DNA of 64,000 bases, from the NCBI GenBank assembly GCA_002189035.1, contig NEEC01000002.1, forward strand, positions 5,107,001-5,171,000, in the 5' to 3' direction. Positions 13,003 through 24,932 of the stretch are shown one piece after another. Source of the DNA: Utricularia gibba (taxonomy: Eukaryota > Streptophyta > Magnoliopsida > Lamiales > Lentibulariaceae). The notes below the pieces were generated by a model that made no database searches, had not been told where the DNA came from, and was given only the letters and a program-made list of their open reading frames with translations. Made by a program: the position numbers and the translations under genes. Position 1 is the stretch's first letter. The number at the start of each line of letters is the position of its first letter.

Positions 13003-14143
13003 TGATAACACATATTTTTGAGTAACTCAATGCATTGAATTTACTCATTTTGTGCTACAAAAATTAAGCTTTATTACCTAGTTCTATATTTTTGCACATA
13101 AGTACCGTAGTAGTGCCAATTTAGTCTTAGTTGGGACTTTCTAACAGTTTCCTTTGAGCAATGCAACACAGGTCGCAACACAAATCCCAAGGAGTCGAAT
13201 ATGAACAATGTGGTGGCAGAGAAGGTGGTAGAAGTCTGAAAAAGAGTACACACAAAGTCTAAGGAGGTGAAAAAATGAGATTTTGGACAAAAAGGGAGGG
13301 AAGATGAGAGAGAAGACAGATCTCTCCTTGGAGACTCACGAACAACTTTCTGGAGAAGGTTTTCTGGTGAGAAGAAGAAGGAAGACAACAAGAACGAAGC
13401 TGAAGTTCAAGATTACTTTCTATCTTCGAAGAATATTACTTCTAGCTAAGAATAGCTAGTGACATTTTTTAGTTTTTGTTGATATTTTACATTACTTGCT
13501 TGTTTGCTTTCTGGTATTCGACTGTGAAATGAGCACACTGTGGGTGATGTTTTCTTTTCCATTTTCGTTTACCTTAAGCATGAGTGGCTAAGTACTTAGG
13601 GGCGTGCTTTGGGGTGAAAAGTGGAGAAACATGTTAATCAATCTTTAGATCTAAACAGCCATAAATCACGCCACTTCCTTAACAAATCAGGATAGATTCA
13701 GGAGGGGGAAGTAGTGAAACCCAACTTAACAACCCTAATTAGAGGTAGACCAAAGATTAGGGGGAAAAACAAGAGTCCGGGTAGACCTAGACCTTGTGAG
13801 TTAGTTGTATGATTTGTGGTTTGCATGAGCTTGTTTGGTGATGAGCATACATCCCCTAAGAGTCCCAAGGCATCACCCATTTCATTCCAGAAACAACCGA
13901 ACTTCAAAACTTATTACTTTTCTTTATTGTATTTCGTTTCAGTTCTGCCTTAATCCTAGCTAAGACCAATTTTACCAACGTGATACTAGTTTCATGCATC
14001 AACTTTCACATGCAAGCACTTGCTCTTCGTGTTCGACCCTAATCACTATGCTCATAATTGTATTATATTTTAATGTGTATTAGATTATAAATTTATTTGA
14101 TAGCAAGATTTACATTTACGACGTGTAAATTTTTCATTTATCA
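13003..14143 (+). mobile_element. Solo LTR, family A copy 2, nested in the hAT element (TSD ATCTT)
   Basis: It starts TGATAACACATATTTTT and ends TTTTCATTTATCA, with perfect 5-bp duplications ATCTT (12998-13002 and 14144-14148). The inside shares landmarks with the other family-A LTRs: GAGGTAGACCAAAGAT, GTCCGGGTAGACCTAG, CTCTTCGTGTTCGACCC and ATAAATTTATTTGATA in the same order. It is more diverged and shorter (1141 bp) than the rest. The 105-codon minus-strand frame inside it is not a gene. Confidence 0.87.
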
Positions 14144-14459
14144 ATCTTTCATTTTGTTTAATGTCTTTTATGAATTTATTTTGATAAATGTATGGATTTT
14201 TTTTTCAATATTTATGAATTTTTCATGAGGTTATCTATGGTGTTTAGGGTTTACTTTTAAACTCTAGAATTTATATTGAATTGAGGGATTTTATTTGTAT
14301 ATGTATGGTAGTTAATCTTTCTTTTTAGAATTCATGAGTTAGAATATATTAACAATGTGGCATTTGTTGAATAAATGATAAACTTTACTTGAAACTTGGA
14401 ATTTCTTTGTACAATCATAGAAGAACTTGAAGAAGAAGAGAATAGAGAGAATGAAAAAT

Positions 14460-16830
14460 TTCATTTATGAGCATGATGCAAAGGTAAAAAAAAAAAAAAG
14501 GAGATAAGAGTAGTGGTGGAAATAAATAAATCCTATGTTGTTTTTATGTCAAAAAATTCACGGGATCTTATTCTAAAGTTAGAGCACATTTATTACATTT
14601 AAAAGGTGGTGGTATAGGAAAATGTTCAGAGATACCCCAATTAGTCTATAATGAATTGAAAGAAAAGGATAAGTAATCACATGAAAAGAATTTGTGTAAA
14701 AATTCTGCATTAAGTTCAAAAGATTGTAGGGATTCTAATGTTTTGTCTTCTATTCCAACATCACTATTGGTTACAATTGAAGACTTGGGTATGAATCATT
14801 TTAGTAGAGGAGTGAAGAGAAGAGTGCAGCAAAAGATTGATGAGGTTTTCAGTGGTTATCAAAGAGATGTAAAAGAGTTTGACTCATTAATTGCTTGAAT
14901 GTTTTATAGTGGTGGATTGCCTTTTAATCTTGCTTGAAATCCATATTATGTGAAGGCTTTTTCATATGCAGCTGCAAATACCATTTCGAGATATAAGCCT
15001 CCATCTTTTAATATTTGAGAACTAAGTTAATTGCAATAAGACAAAAAGTCAGATCGAGAAATGCTTAGAAGTTCTAAAAAGTACATGGGAGACAAAAGTA
15101 GTTACTTTAACATGTGATGGCTTGTTAGATCCTCAAAAAAGACATTTAATCAATTTTATGGTCATCAATGAAAGTGGAACAATGTTTTTGGATGTTGTGA
15201 ACTGTGAAGCCATTACAAAGATATCAAATTTATTAGTTTTCTCATGGAAAATACCATAAAAAAAGTGGAATACGGAATGTAATACAAGTTATTACTGATA
15301 ATGAGAAGGTTTGCCGAGCTGCTAGTCTTCTTATTGAAAACAAATACCATCAAATATATACATACAGCTTTAATATTTTTTTGTAAAAAAAAATAAATTC
15401 TAATATGTCTTCAATTTTTATATATATTTCTAGATCTTTTGGACTCCATGTGTGGTGCACACTCTTAACTTGATATTGAAAGAGATATATTCTCTAAAAA
15501 AACATTGTGATCAGAATAGAAAACATAATGAAGCATGCAAATGGATTGTTGAAGTTGCTGAAATTATGTTAATGATAAGACAATTTATAACAAATCATTG
15601 CATGAGATTATTTTTATTTAAGAAATATTCTAGATTGAGATTGTTGAATATAGTAGAAACATGCTTTGCTTCCCTTGTTGTTGTTACTAATCGATTTAAG
15701 TTGGTTAAGCAAGAGCTGAAAACTATGGTGATCAGTCAGGAATGGTGTGAATATAAGCATGATGATCCCGACAAGGCAAGACACATTGAAGACATTATTT
15801 TGAGCAATCCCTTTTGGGATAGTATTGATAACCTCATGGTACTTACTTCTCCAATATATGATATGCTAAGAGCATGTGATACGGATGCATCATGTCTTCA
15901 CTTGATTTATTGCACAATGTTAGGTGAGTTTCGATGATTCATAATGTTAGAAAGGCTATTTATATTTTTGAGAAAAAGAATGATGATAATGAAAGTATAT
16001 TTTTGAATGTTGTACACAATGTTTTATTGCATAAAAAGAAGCAAAGTTTGACTTAATTGCATGTTGTTGTCCATACTTTAAACCCAAGGTACGCAAATGC
16101 AATATTTTTATTATTTGCTTGATGTTTAGTATATAAACTTGCTATTTCTTGCAGGGTTGCATCACCACAATGGAAAAAAGAATATCCTCAGTTGGCATCA
16201 TCATTATAAGTGGATGAAGATATTGATATATTGGTTGAGGAGTTTTTAGGCGTCATTTCATTGATATGAATGAATTAATTTCAGCAAAAGGTGAGCTTGC
16301 AAAATTTATTGGTTATTTAGGAGATTTTGGTAACCGTGATTCTATTTTAACGAAATCAAAATTATCACCAATAGAATGGTGGATAAGTTATGACATAAAA
16401 GTTCCAATAATTCAAGGAATAGCCTTGAAATTGCTTGGTCATGTTTCTTCATCCTCAGCATGTGAGTAAAATTGGAGTACGTACAAGATGGTTTATTCAT
16501 TAAAGAGACATCGATTGACTTCAAATGTGCTGAAGATTTAGTCTATGTGCACAACAATCTTCAAGTATTATATCGAAAAACTTTAGAATATGATATAGGT
16601 GATACAAAGTTATGGGATTTCAAAAATAATTCTGATAATATTGATATATCTCCTCTTTGGTAAATTGAAAATTTATTATTAGATGAGACTGCACTTGAAA
16701 GAATAATTTTATAGGAACAAAAGTATGAAATGTTGAGCAGCCAAATTCAAGTGAGAATCTTAATCCCTATTATGATTTGAATTTGTATAAGAATGAAAAT
16801 GAAGATGATATTGAAGAATAGATTTTCTAA
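14460..16830 (+). pseudogene. hAT transposase remnant (BED-like finger, DUF659, dimerisation domain)
   Basis: Coding similarity runs in order along the plus strand but is broken by stops and frameshifts. Near 14570 a BED-type finger remnant reads SKVRAHLLHLKGGGIGKC. Around 15450-15930 a DUF659-like stretch reads VHTLNLILKEIYSLKKH and later NPFWDSIDNLMVLTSPIYDML. Around 16360-16600 the hAT dimerisation domain is recognisable: SPIEWWISYD, then VPIIQGIALKLLGHVSSSS, then remnants of the NWSTY and KRHRL motifs, then DLVYVHNNLQVLYR. The catalytic protein cannot be made from this copy. Confidence 0.8.
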
Positions 16831-17096
16831 TTTTAGTATTTTTAATTTTTTTTGAATATTATTATCTCTAATAATGTTTTCATTTTATTTTATTTTAATA
16901 TATATGAATTGTGAATTGATTAGTTTTTAAATATTTGAAATGTTTGGTAATATATTTTTTTTCTAATTTAATAAGCATAAACTTTGTATATACGAATCTT
17001 ATTATTAATTTTGTAGGATTCTTATGCATTTTACTAATCACGAATCGCGTATTCTACGAATCTAGAATCTCGAATCCGGGTAACATAGGTTTAAAG

Positions 17097-18210
17097 AGAT
17101 TAAATTCATTTTTATAAATGGAGGAGAAAAAATTGAAATCCGATGATAAACCCGCGAACTGAACCCAGTCCCAGTGAGAATGGTATAACAGTTATCATTC
17201 TGCAACATCAGTTTAGGTTTCCGATGAGAGAGCACTGTATGAAAGGGTAGCCTCACCGACAGAAGGTTCTGGATTAATTTGTTTATCCTTTACATTTTCT
17301 GTGACCTTGTCTGGATAGAGATGGAAAAATGAGAATGGATAGATTTATAAATGATTCATGTCCGATCCCCTGGTTTTTTCTATTCAAGACAGCTGATGGG
17401 CTTGTCTCGGTAAGGAAAAGAAACAGTAAAAACGTAGGGGAAATAGGTGGGGTGAACGAACCTCAGAATGGATGAGGCAGACCAATGTCAGTTGTTGAAC
17501 TGTTTACACGTTTGCATCTCCGCAGATATTCCGGGGTTTGTGTTTATGGTGTTTTCTTGGAAATTAGGAAGGAGACACTGAAGGGATAAAAGCTCGTGGA
17601 TATGAGATTGTTAAACTGGGGCCCTGTTTTCCGACAGGTTCTTTTCTTGTTAAGAAATGCTATGATGGTTGCTTGTCCCCATTATTGAGATTTCTGTTTC
17701 TAAAATTTGCAGATTGAAGATTCTCCACGGAACCAAGAATATGGGGAAATGATGTGCCTTGCTTTTCACTTTAAAAATTGTTGGGTTTTGAGTGGAATCT
17801 AGCATGCCTGATCATGCTATTTTGTGTGAATGGATTTTTCCAATTCTTTTTTTTTCTGGAGAGGAAAATGGCTTATTTATATTGATTTACTTGTTTGAAA
17901 GTTAGGATGTCTCCAAAAGTTTTAAGAATATTCGTTTAATTGGGAAAGCTTGTTACAGAAGAAGCCAACTAAAAATGCTTAGTGTTTTAGATTACATAGA
18001 CTTTTTTTCATTTTGCAAAGCTGAATGTACTCATTTATATCCTGAGGGATGCGCTGGATTGTGCGGGTGGCGCATTTGGTTTCATGGTGGGTGTTCTGGT
18101 CCATGGAGTAAGATTGAAAAGATTTGGATCTCTGGAACTCAGAATCCCCTGTATTGATAATCATCTGCTCCGGGCCAGCTATTTTTCATTTCCTTTTTGC
18201 TGTTTAAAAG
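17097..18210 (+). promoter_or_regulatory. Promoter and 5' leader region of the PIF gene
   Basis: The region between the hAT end and the PIF start codon must contain the promoter and leader. A 60-codon upstream frame (17975-18157) ends 53 nt before the main ATG. I saw no unambiguous TATA box or G-box, and I cannot place the transcription start. Confidence 0.45.
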
Positions 18211-20494
18211 ATGCCACTCGAAAGAAAGCATGGATCTGGGGATTATGCTTCGTTTCTGAATGATATTTCATCCTGGTAATGTTCAACTTTTCTGATTTTA
18301 TTGTTGACTTAGCGTTTCATGTTTCAAAATGTTGGCTTATTTGACTCAGGGTTGATGATGATTTTTCTGAGTTAGTATTCGAGAATGGACAACTTATGGT
18401 GAAAAGTCAAGCTATTAGTGCTTCGAGAGCTCCTCTGACTACAAATTCCCATTTTTCTCCTTCTGGAGCTCATGTTGATACTGTCAAAGGGCGCACATCT
18501 TTTTCAGAAGCGGAAAAATTCGTCAATATTGAGTCTTTTTTGCATGATAAGTCGCCTTTATTGCTATCAGGTGAATTGGATCTCTGTCTAAAGGATGAAA
18601 TGGTTCCATGGTTAGGTTACCCGTTGGGTGATTATACTGAACGAGTGTGCAGCTCTGAGGTTTTTTCTGAGGTATCTAGAGATGTGGGAAATCAGTTTTC
18701 GACAGATAATAGTTCAGATCCTGTAGTAGAAAGTGGTAATGGTGGTGAAGAAGGATTGGCTGATCTGCATTGCTGCAACGATGCCCTGAAGACTTATAAT
18801 TTTCCTTCTAAAGCTAACGTTCTATGGCCACCTCAGGATACACTGATACCAGGAGGTGCAGCTTCTGATCTTCTGAATATTAGGAGCATCCAAACTGATG
18901 ATAAGAGGGAGAGTCAAATAAAAGGACTGCCCATGACAGCTTCAAAGTTGGTGAGTTTCCCCCACATCTCTAGACATACCACCAATTTCCAAAAACCAAA
19001 AGAGGTTCTGACTTCTGTTTTATCAGCCGAGGGAGAGATGCAAAGCCAGGGTAAAGGTTTGTCTGTCAATGATAGTATAGAAAAACGCATGAGCCCTGCG
19101 CTGTATGGTAGCATGAGTAAGGGCAATGAGCCTCATGTTCCGTTTGTTCCTGGAACATTGTCATATTCTGAGCAGCCAGTGATCGACTTACTGGACCAGG
19201 AAAGGAATGATTTTTTACAGAATGATGCTGCCATCAACCACAAGAATTTTCCGAGTTCTATTGACTTTGTAAAACAAATCCCTGGTGATGGGAGATCTCT
19301 TGAGACCCACATTGCCTGCTCATCCAGAGGCATTGTTCCCCGTGCTGATATAATTTCATGCAATAAAAAAAACACTTGTAACATGAAGTTTGATGATAGT
19401 GAGGATTCCGATGGCCACAGCAGTGTGAGTGAATAGAGTTCTTAGCCTTGTCAATTGTTGGTTTCCCTTAGCTATCATTCATCTTTTTGACTGATGTACA
19501 GGTTAGTATTCTGGAGTGTGCCGGTACGAAACTATCTTCTCCTCCACAAAACAGTTCTGGATCAAAAAGAAGACGGACAGCTGAAGTGCATAATCATTCA
19601 GAAAGGGTCAGCTCGGAATATTTCAACTGTTGATTCTGCTGATTTTCATCAGGCCACTAGTTATTCCGCATTTTATCAAATCTCCATAAGTGAGCATGGT
19701 TTCTTATCCATGATTTATCAACAGAGGCGTCGGAATAGGATCAATGAAAAACTGAAGGAACTTCAGGAACTTATACCAAATTCCATTAAGGTAAAATTCC
19801 AGATTTCTGCTTTGGGTGCAACCTTTAGCATTCTTTAGTTAAAAAGACTGAATTTTTCTACCCTGTTCAGTTGATCTTGTGAAATTCTTACAAATTGAAT
19901 CCTTCACATTGTTTGTGTATTCGAATCTACACAGTTTCAGGTTTTCCAACTGCAAATGTTTTTTTTCATTGGCAGACAGATAAAGCTTCTGTGCTGGATC
20001 AAGCAACTGAATACTTGAAAATGCTGAAACTTCAAGTACAGGTAAGTTGAAGCTCCCTGATATCATCTTGAGCATGACTCGAACGGTACTGACTATGCGG
20101 TTCAGTTGATACCAGCAGCGATAAGTTTAACATTTCCTGACTGTACAAGGTTGTCTCTAAGATCATCTGCATTTATCCTCTGACGCAGGCTATCTCCATG
20201 GGAAAAGGACTATGCATGTCATCAATGTTGCCACCAGGAATGCAAGCCATGTATCCTTATCATTTCACGCATATTCTACAAATGGGAATCGGGTCAGGAA
20301 TGGATGCACAATTCAGAGTCGGTATGCCTCCGAACGATAGGTTTCTGATTTCTCCGGCGACTCCGATGCATCAACCCCATCCTTCAATGCTCCCTCCGGT
20401 GGTGCATCCAAATTTGCAGCATCCGGAGTATCAGACCTCGGAGGTCAGGGTGAACAGCCTCCACGATCATCATCAGTGGCGCCCGATCCCGTGA
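18211..20494 (+). CDS. PIF: Phytochrome-interacting bHLH transcription factor (PIF1/PIF3-like), 560 aa
   Basis: Six coding exons: 18211-18275, 18350-19424, 19502-19606, 19725-19790, 19976-20041 and 20189-20494. All have GT-AG borders and phases that join to an intact 560-residue protein. The active-phytochrome-B-binding motif is present near the N-terminus (ELVFENGQ, residues 29-36). A VPWL motif follows (about 107-110), and KLVSFPHISRHTT resembles the phytochrome-A-binding segment of PIF1/PIF3. The bHLH domain spans about 405-459, with basic region HNHSERRRRNRINE providing the His-Glu-Arg residues that contact a G-box. Helix 2 is TDKASVLDQATEYLK, where most PIFs read DEAIEYLK. PIFs act in the nucleus and are degraded after light activates phytochrome. 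The VPWL and APA-like motifs favour the PIF1/PIF3 branch, but I cannot fix the paralogue. Confidence 0.92.
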
Positions 20495-21056
20495 ACACAA
20501 CTACAGACACTAGTTCTAATTCCGCCTAGTAGCTTTTTTTTGTATTGAGGATTTTGTGTTTCTATTAGTTACGAGTTTTGGGACCAGATTTTAATTATTA
20601 AATATCTACAAATTAAAAAAAAGGCAAAGTTTTTAATTATTCAATCAAAACTTTATCCTGTATTATCGGCATGCTTCTTGGTGGAGGCATCCGATATTTC
20701 CTATTTGGCTATAATGACATGTTTAGTTTTCTTTGACGCATTAAACAAAATAACCAATAATATATTTAATACCAATATAACTCCTTTTTATTATATGAAT
20801 ATTAAGGATAATTGATCTCCAGCATTTAAATATCAATCATTTTTATAGAAAAATTGGTGTCAAATGCAATTGGCGTCAACATCCTAACTGCCATGGAAAA
20901 TGGTAAAATTGATATCCATATCAAATTCTAACTTCTTCTCAAATACTACAGCTGGTTGCTGCCTCACCGTTGCTCGTCCATTGCCTCCTCGCCACACCAC
21001 CCATCGGCGTGGGTGCAGGTGGTGGCAGCACCGAAAGGGCAGCTGCACGAATCACG
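20495..21056. other. 3' flank of the PIF gene and copia target region
   Basis: The first 100-150 bp are the likely 3' UTR. The rest is ordinary non-coding sequence up to the copia target site ATGGC (21057-21061); it becomes GC-richer from about 20950. Confidence 0.5.
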
Positions 21057-21061
21057 ATGGC

Positions 21062-21317
21062 TGTTGGAGCAAATTCGTGTGAGAAAAACCAGTGAACACG
21101 CTGATACACTGAGATAAAAGGAAAGAAAACATTGTCTGTTACGCTAAGAAAGAAACTCTTTTGTTATTTTATCTATTGGGCCATTATAAACCCACAAATG
21201 ATATTTAAGACGTCATGTACCCTTATAGCCGTATGCAATTATTGGCTCTATGTTTGTTCTTATCTCATTTGCCCATATGCTCTACTGCATCAAGTTTTTA
21301 TCTTTGCAAGACTAACA
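21062..21317 (+). repeat. 5' LTR of the copia element, 256 bp
   Basis: It starts TGTTGGAGCAAATTCG and ends GCAAGACTAACA, directly followed by the primer-binding site. It aligns along its length with 45360-45599, sharing stretches such as TTATTTTATCTATT and ATGTTTGTTCTTATCT. Confidence 0.9.
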
Positions 21318-21329
21318 TGGTATCTAAGC
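21318..21329 (+). other. Copia primer-binding site (tRNA-Met type)
   Basis: TGGTATCTAAGC directly follows the LTR end and differs at two bases from TGGTATCAGAGC, the known complement of the plant initiator tRNA-Met 3' end. Confidence 0.85.
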
Positions 21330-21389
21330 TTCAAGTCAAAAGCTTAGACCTGTAGAAGCAAAGGAGGAAGAAAGGTTTGTTTTTTTGAT

Positions 21390-22341
21390 CAATCATGGCT
21401 GCACAAAGTAACACTCAAGGGCCACAATGTTTAATGACACCAACTATCAAAAATCGGTACTCAAGATGAGTACCTACCTGAAATTTATGAAAAATTGGGA
21501 TGTTGTAGAGAATGACATTCTGATCTAGTCATTTCTAAAGACTCTACCATGGAACAAATCAGAGGGGCTGACAAACTTCAAGAGAAGAAGTAGCCAACAT
21601 TGAATCCTTTCCATCAAGCACTAACTGAGCCCATGTTTGACATGGAGGCCTCTTGTATGTAAGTGAAGGAAATTTGGGATATCCTGCATGAAATATATGC
21701 AGATGATGAAAATCTTGAGAAGTTTGAATTAAAGGCCAAGATGGATGACTTTGAACCAAACAAAATGTCAGAGATAGAAATATTACAATCATATAACGAA
21801 CGTAGTACCAAGATTTTTAGTGAGTTGAGAGCTTTGATTAAGAAAATTCTTGAATCTAAAGTCATTGACAGAACCATCATGAACCTACATGAGAAGTTTT
21901 GATGCCAAAATATGTGGCATGGAAGCAGAAGAAAAGGCCAAAAAGAACATCAAATAGAAACTCAAGAAAATTCTTCTAAAATATCCTATGACACATGAGT
22001 TATCATTTAGAGAAATTAATTCTTGAATTACAATCTGCTGAAAGAAGAATGATTCAACGAGCCAAAGGTGATTCTAACATTGAATTTTCCCTACTGTCTA
22101 AATCTACAAAGAATCAAGTTTTCCATGAGGATATCCAAGATTGGCCATCTACAAATTCATCTAAGATAGAAGGAAAGTGCACACATTGTAGCAAGTCTAA
22201 TCATAAATCAGTTGATTGTTGGACAATGTCATCTAATGCATGCAGACACGTGGAAACCAAAATCATAGATCAGATTTTTGTTGAAAGATACCTAATGTTG
22301 TATGCTCATTATGCAAAAAACACAGATAAAGTATGTTTCAC
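21390..22341 (+). pseudogene. Copia gag remnant with zinc knuckle
   Basis: The reading starts near ATGGCTGCACAAAG (21395) and is broken by several stops. The 21663-21902 part (IWDILHEIYADDENL, SELRALIKKILESKV) matches the UBN2/retrotran_gag type of copia gag. The 21995-22341 part ends in a zinc-knuckle-like CTHCSKSNHKSVDCW. The frame is cut at 22341 by the Athila-like insertion and resumes in the same phase at 32428. Confidence 0.8.
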
Positions 22342-23698
22342 TGATAAACGGAAATTTTAGTATATCGTTGCAAATAAAGCAAATTTCCATATCAAATAAA
22401 TTTATTAGCCCTAATCTACACAAAATACAAATTTAGAAAACATATATAGTGGATGTCGGGGTCGATCACGAAGAGCTTGTGCTTGCTAAGTGTTTTAGTA
22501 AATGCATAATTCGGGATAATAGGAAGTCTTGGTCGAAGTTCGGACTAGCAGTGGCAAGTATGTTCAGTAAACAAGATAAGTAAACAATATCAGATCTTAA
22601 CACTAAGGTAACAGGTACTAGTTATAACTTATAATAATACTAACGTGCCTTAAGGATCTATAGGTGGTGTGGTGTCAAAATTCCTAATTTAATCTATCAT
22701 GTTCCTACACTCACAACTTCAAATAACCTAAGTCTACCTAGGTCATTCATCATATTTTCAGCTAAGCTAGTCCTCCATATCATCACCAACCTTACAATTA
22801 GGTCTACCTGCATGCAAAGCATATAGAACTAGGTCTACCCGGTTCTATTGGTTCTAACCCGGACTAACACCTACTGCTCCCGTTTTGATTTGTTGGTCTA
22901 CCTCTAAATCAAGCATCTAAGTTGTGAAACTATTTGTTCCCCTCCTTAGGTCTACTCATGGCTTGATAGAAACAAGAGCTAAGGGACAATGGTGAATTTT
23001 ATTAAGACTCCTAGACTCACTCCACCATGCTTCACCTTAAGGCACTCATAGGGTTTAGCTACTCATGCTTTGAAGGTAAAAAGTGATGGCATTAACATAA
23101 AACAACGAACATGCCGAGAACATTGTGTAGAAGTTGGGTGCAAAAGTTAAAAACATCAACAAGCTAAGATAAAACAGTAAGGTTTCTAGATTTCGTGTGC
23201 CACTATTCACAGGTCGGAACAATGGCGCTGAACTGAGTCTTGATCTTCTTCCTCCTTCTCCTTCAGTATTCTTCTGTGTTCGTGTTGGGGGAGAAACCCC
23301 CTCATGTGTATTCTGAAAATTCTGGGGTGTGTCCCTCTTTTGCGACTCTCTCTCTTCCTCCTTTTCTCGCCTCCCACTGCTTAAAGCAAGTACATTCTTT
23401 GACAGATCTGCTGCTCCTGGCCCTGACCTGTAGACTGCCACCGTGACAGTGTACTCATTGCCCCCCTGCAGCCTAGTGACTTGCACGAAATCTAAATTTT
23501 TCCTTGATTCTTGGGTTGCTGCTAGATCGGGTTAGACATGGGGTGGGCTAAATCAAAGGATTTAGCCCACTAATCACACCAAAAATTACATTTTACTAAA
23601 TTAAATAAAAACACTTAAAACTATAAAATAAACACTTAAACCTAATTAAAAATTTATGATTTTTCATATCCTAAAACATGAAAATTTGTGTGTTATCA
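22342..23698 (-). repeat. 3' LTR of the Athila-like element (family A), 1357 bp
   Basis: On the plus strand it runs from TGATAAACGG to GTGTGTTATCA. It contains the family-A landmarks AGGTCTACC, GGTCGATCACGAAGAGC and TAAATCAAAGGATTTAGCCC. Small frames in it (23055-23486, 23240-23446) recur as similar frames in the other family-A LTRs and are LTR sequence, not genes. Confidence 0.9.
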
Positions 23699-24014
23699 CA
23701 CGATACTACAACGACACTAGACTTGTCCCCAAGTCTTACCTAAGACTAACAGAAAACTGGTTCTTTCAACATCAGTGATGAACATAGAACTGAGAATAAA
23801 TTTCGGTGCATGAGCTATACAAGTGCAAGTGTGCATGTCATTTCATCACTCAAATGTCATTCATGAACATAGGGACTAATTTTGGGAGAAATTTATTTAC
23901 CTTCTCAATCTCTTCCCGCTCTTCTTCAGTTGTGCTCACAGCAGTTTCTGCAAGTGGAGTCCCCTGCTCTTTTTGACCTCGGACTAGTGGCTGCATACCC
24001 TGTTCGTCTGTTCC
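23699..24014 (-). other. Athila-like element, non-coding 3' part next to the LTR
   Basis: The stretch between the extra 3' frame and the 3' LTR has no conserved coding signal. Read on the minus strand it contains ACTTGGGGACAAG (about 23724-23736), a motif often seen just before the polypurine tract of plant Ty3 elements. Confidence 0.5.
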
Positions 24015-24606
24015 CTATTCATATCCTGTTTCATTTTTATCTCCAGCCTCCTCTTGATTCTTTTCCAGAATTTCATTTTCAGCCTTAGGCTCTTCTTCTG
24101 CTGTCCCTTCTTCTTTTCTGGAAATTCCAGCATTTTCCTCTACGGCAGGCAGCATTTGTTCTTCGAGTGCAGCAGATTCCTTCTCAGGCACAGGTTCCTC
24201 CCGAAATGCCTTCTGCTTTTTCGTTCTATGTTTCTTCTCCTTCTTCTTAGGCGAGACCTGCGGCTCTGCAGGTGGTTCTTCTGCTGGAGCTTTTCTCTTC
24301 TTGTAAGTTTTCTGCATATCCTTCAATCGTTGCTGAAGGCTGATATGCTCTAACTTGGAGGATGGGCCCTTTTGTTTTTTTCCGTTTAGAGGACTCCCCA
24401 ACCTCCGCTGTCTGGGGGATCACGTCTGCTTCTCGAGGATTCTCTGCAGTGGCAGCAGCAGGCTGAACCACTTCTTTCTGGGTCGGAGCAACAGTTGTGG
24501 TTGCTTCAGCATCCCCTGTTCCTTCCTTCGCTTGCTCCTTTCTCGTCTTTTTCCGGCCAGTCTTCTCTTTTGCGACATTCTTTGTGCTTCGTGTCGCCGG
24601 CATCAT
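24015..24606 (-). pseudogene. Extra 3' frame of the Athila-like element, Lys/Glu-rich, frameshifted
   Basis: Two overlapping minus-strand frames (24606-24247 and 24401-24015) read as one protein of about 195 residues broken near 24370, in a run of T on the plus strand. The N-terminal part begins MMPATRSTKNVAKEKTGRKK. The C-terminal part is KKKEKKHRTKKQK followed by acidic repeats. Athila elements are known to carry an additional frame after integrase, sometimes called env-like. This one has no visible signal peptide or membrane segment, so I call it uncharacterised, perhaps nucleic-acid-binding. Confidence 0.6.
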
Positions 24607-24932
24607 GTTTCTACAGCTGTAATTTTTCGCAGAAAAATCGCAGACAAATGGGTGAAGTGAAGAAAAACAGTAACGGCTCTTCTAAGTACTTTCAAGCAGT
24701 AGGGGCATTTCTATCATTTCCCTCTGTTACAACTTCCCACTCATCTCAACGGTCTAATTTTCATAGCTCCCCTCAATACTAATAATCATTTCCCAGCAGC
24801 ACAAAATACGGATAAAATTCCTAAAATAATAACATTAAACTAGAAATTAAAATGCTGAAATTAAAGACTTAGCCATGGGTTGCCTCCCACAAGCGCCCTT
24901 GTTTATAGTCTTGGAACCGACTTCTCGTGTGG

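Larger units (their letters stand above)
12713..17088 (+). mobile_element. hAT-family DNA transposon, inactive (TSD GTTTAAAG)
   Basis: The terminal inverted repeats are CTATGTTACCC (12713) and GGGTAACATAG (17088), with similarity continuing inward (CCAAATTCG versus CCGGATTCG). The flanks are perfect 8-bp duplications GTTTAAAG at 12705-12712 and 17089-17096, as expected for hAT. Subterminal GATTCG/CGAATC motifs recur near both ends. The body holds a decayed DUF659/hAT-dimerisation transposase on the plus strand. A family-A solo LTR (13003-14143) is inserted in the left part, so the hAT is older than that LTR. Its right end sits 1.1 kb upstream of the PIF start codon. Confidence 0.88.

Noticed and set aside
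13074-13391. 105-codon minus-strand frame
   Set aside because: It lies fully inside a family-A solo LTR; similar frames occur in other copies of that LTR.
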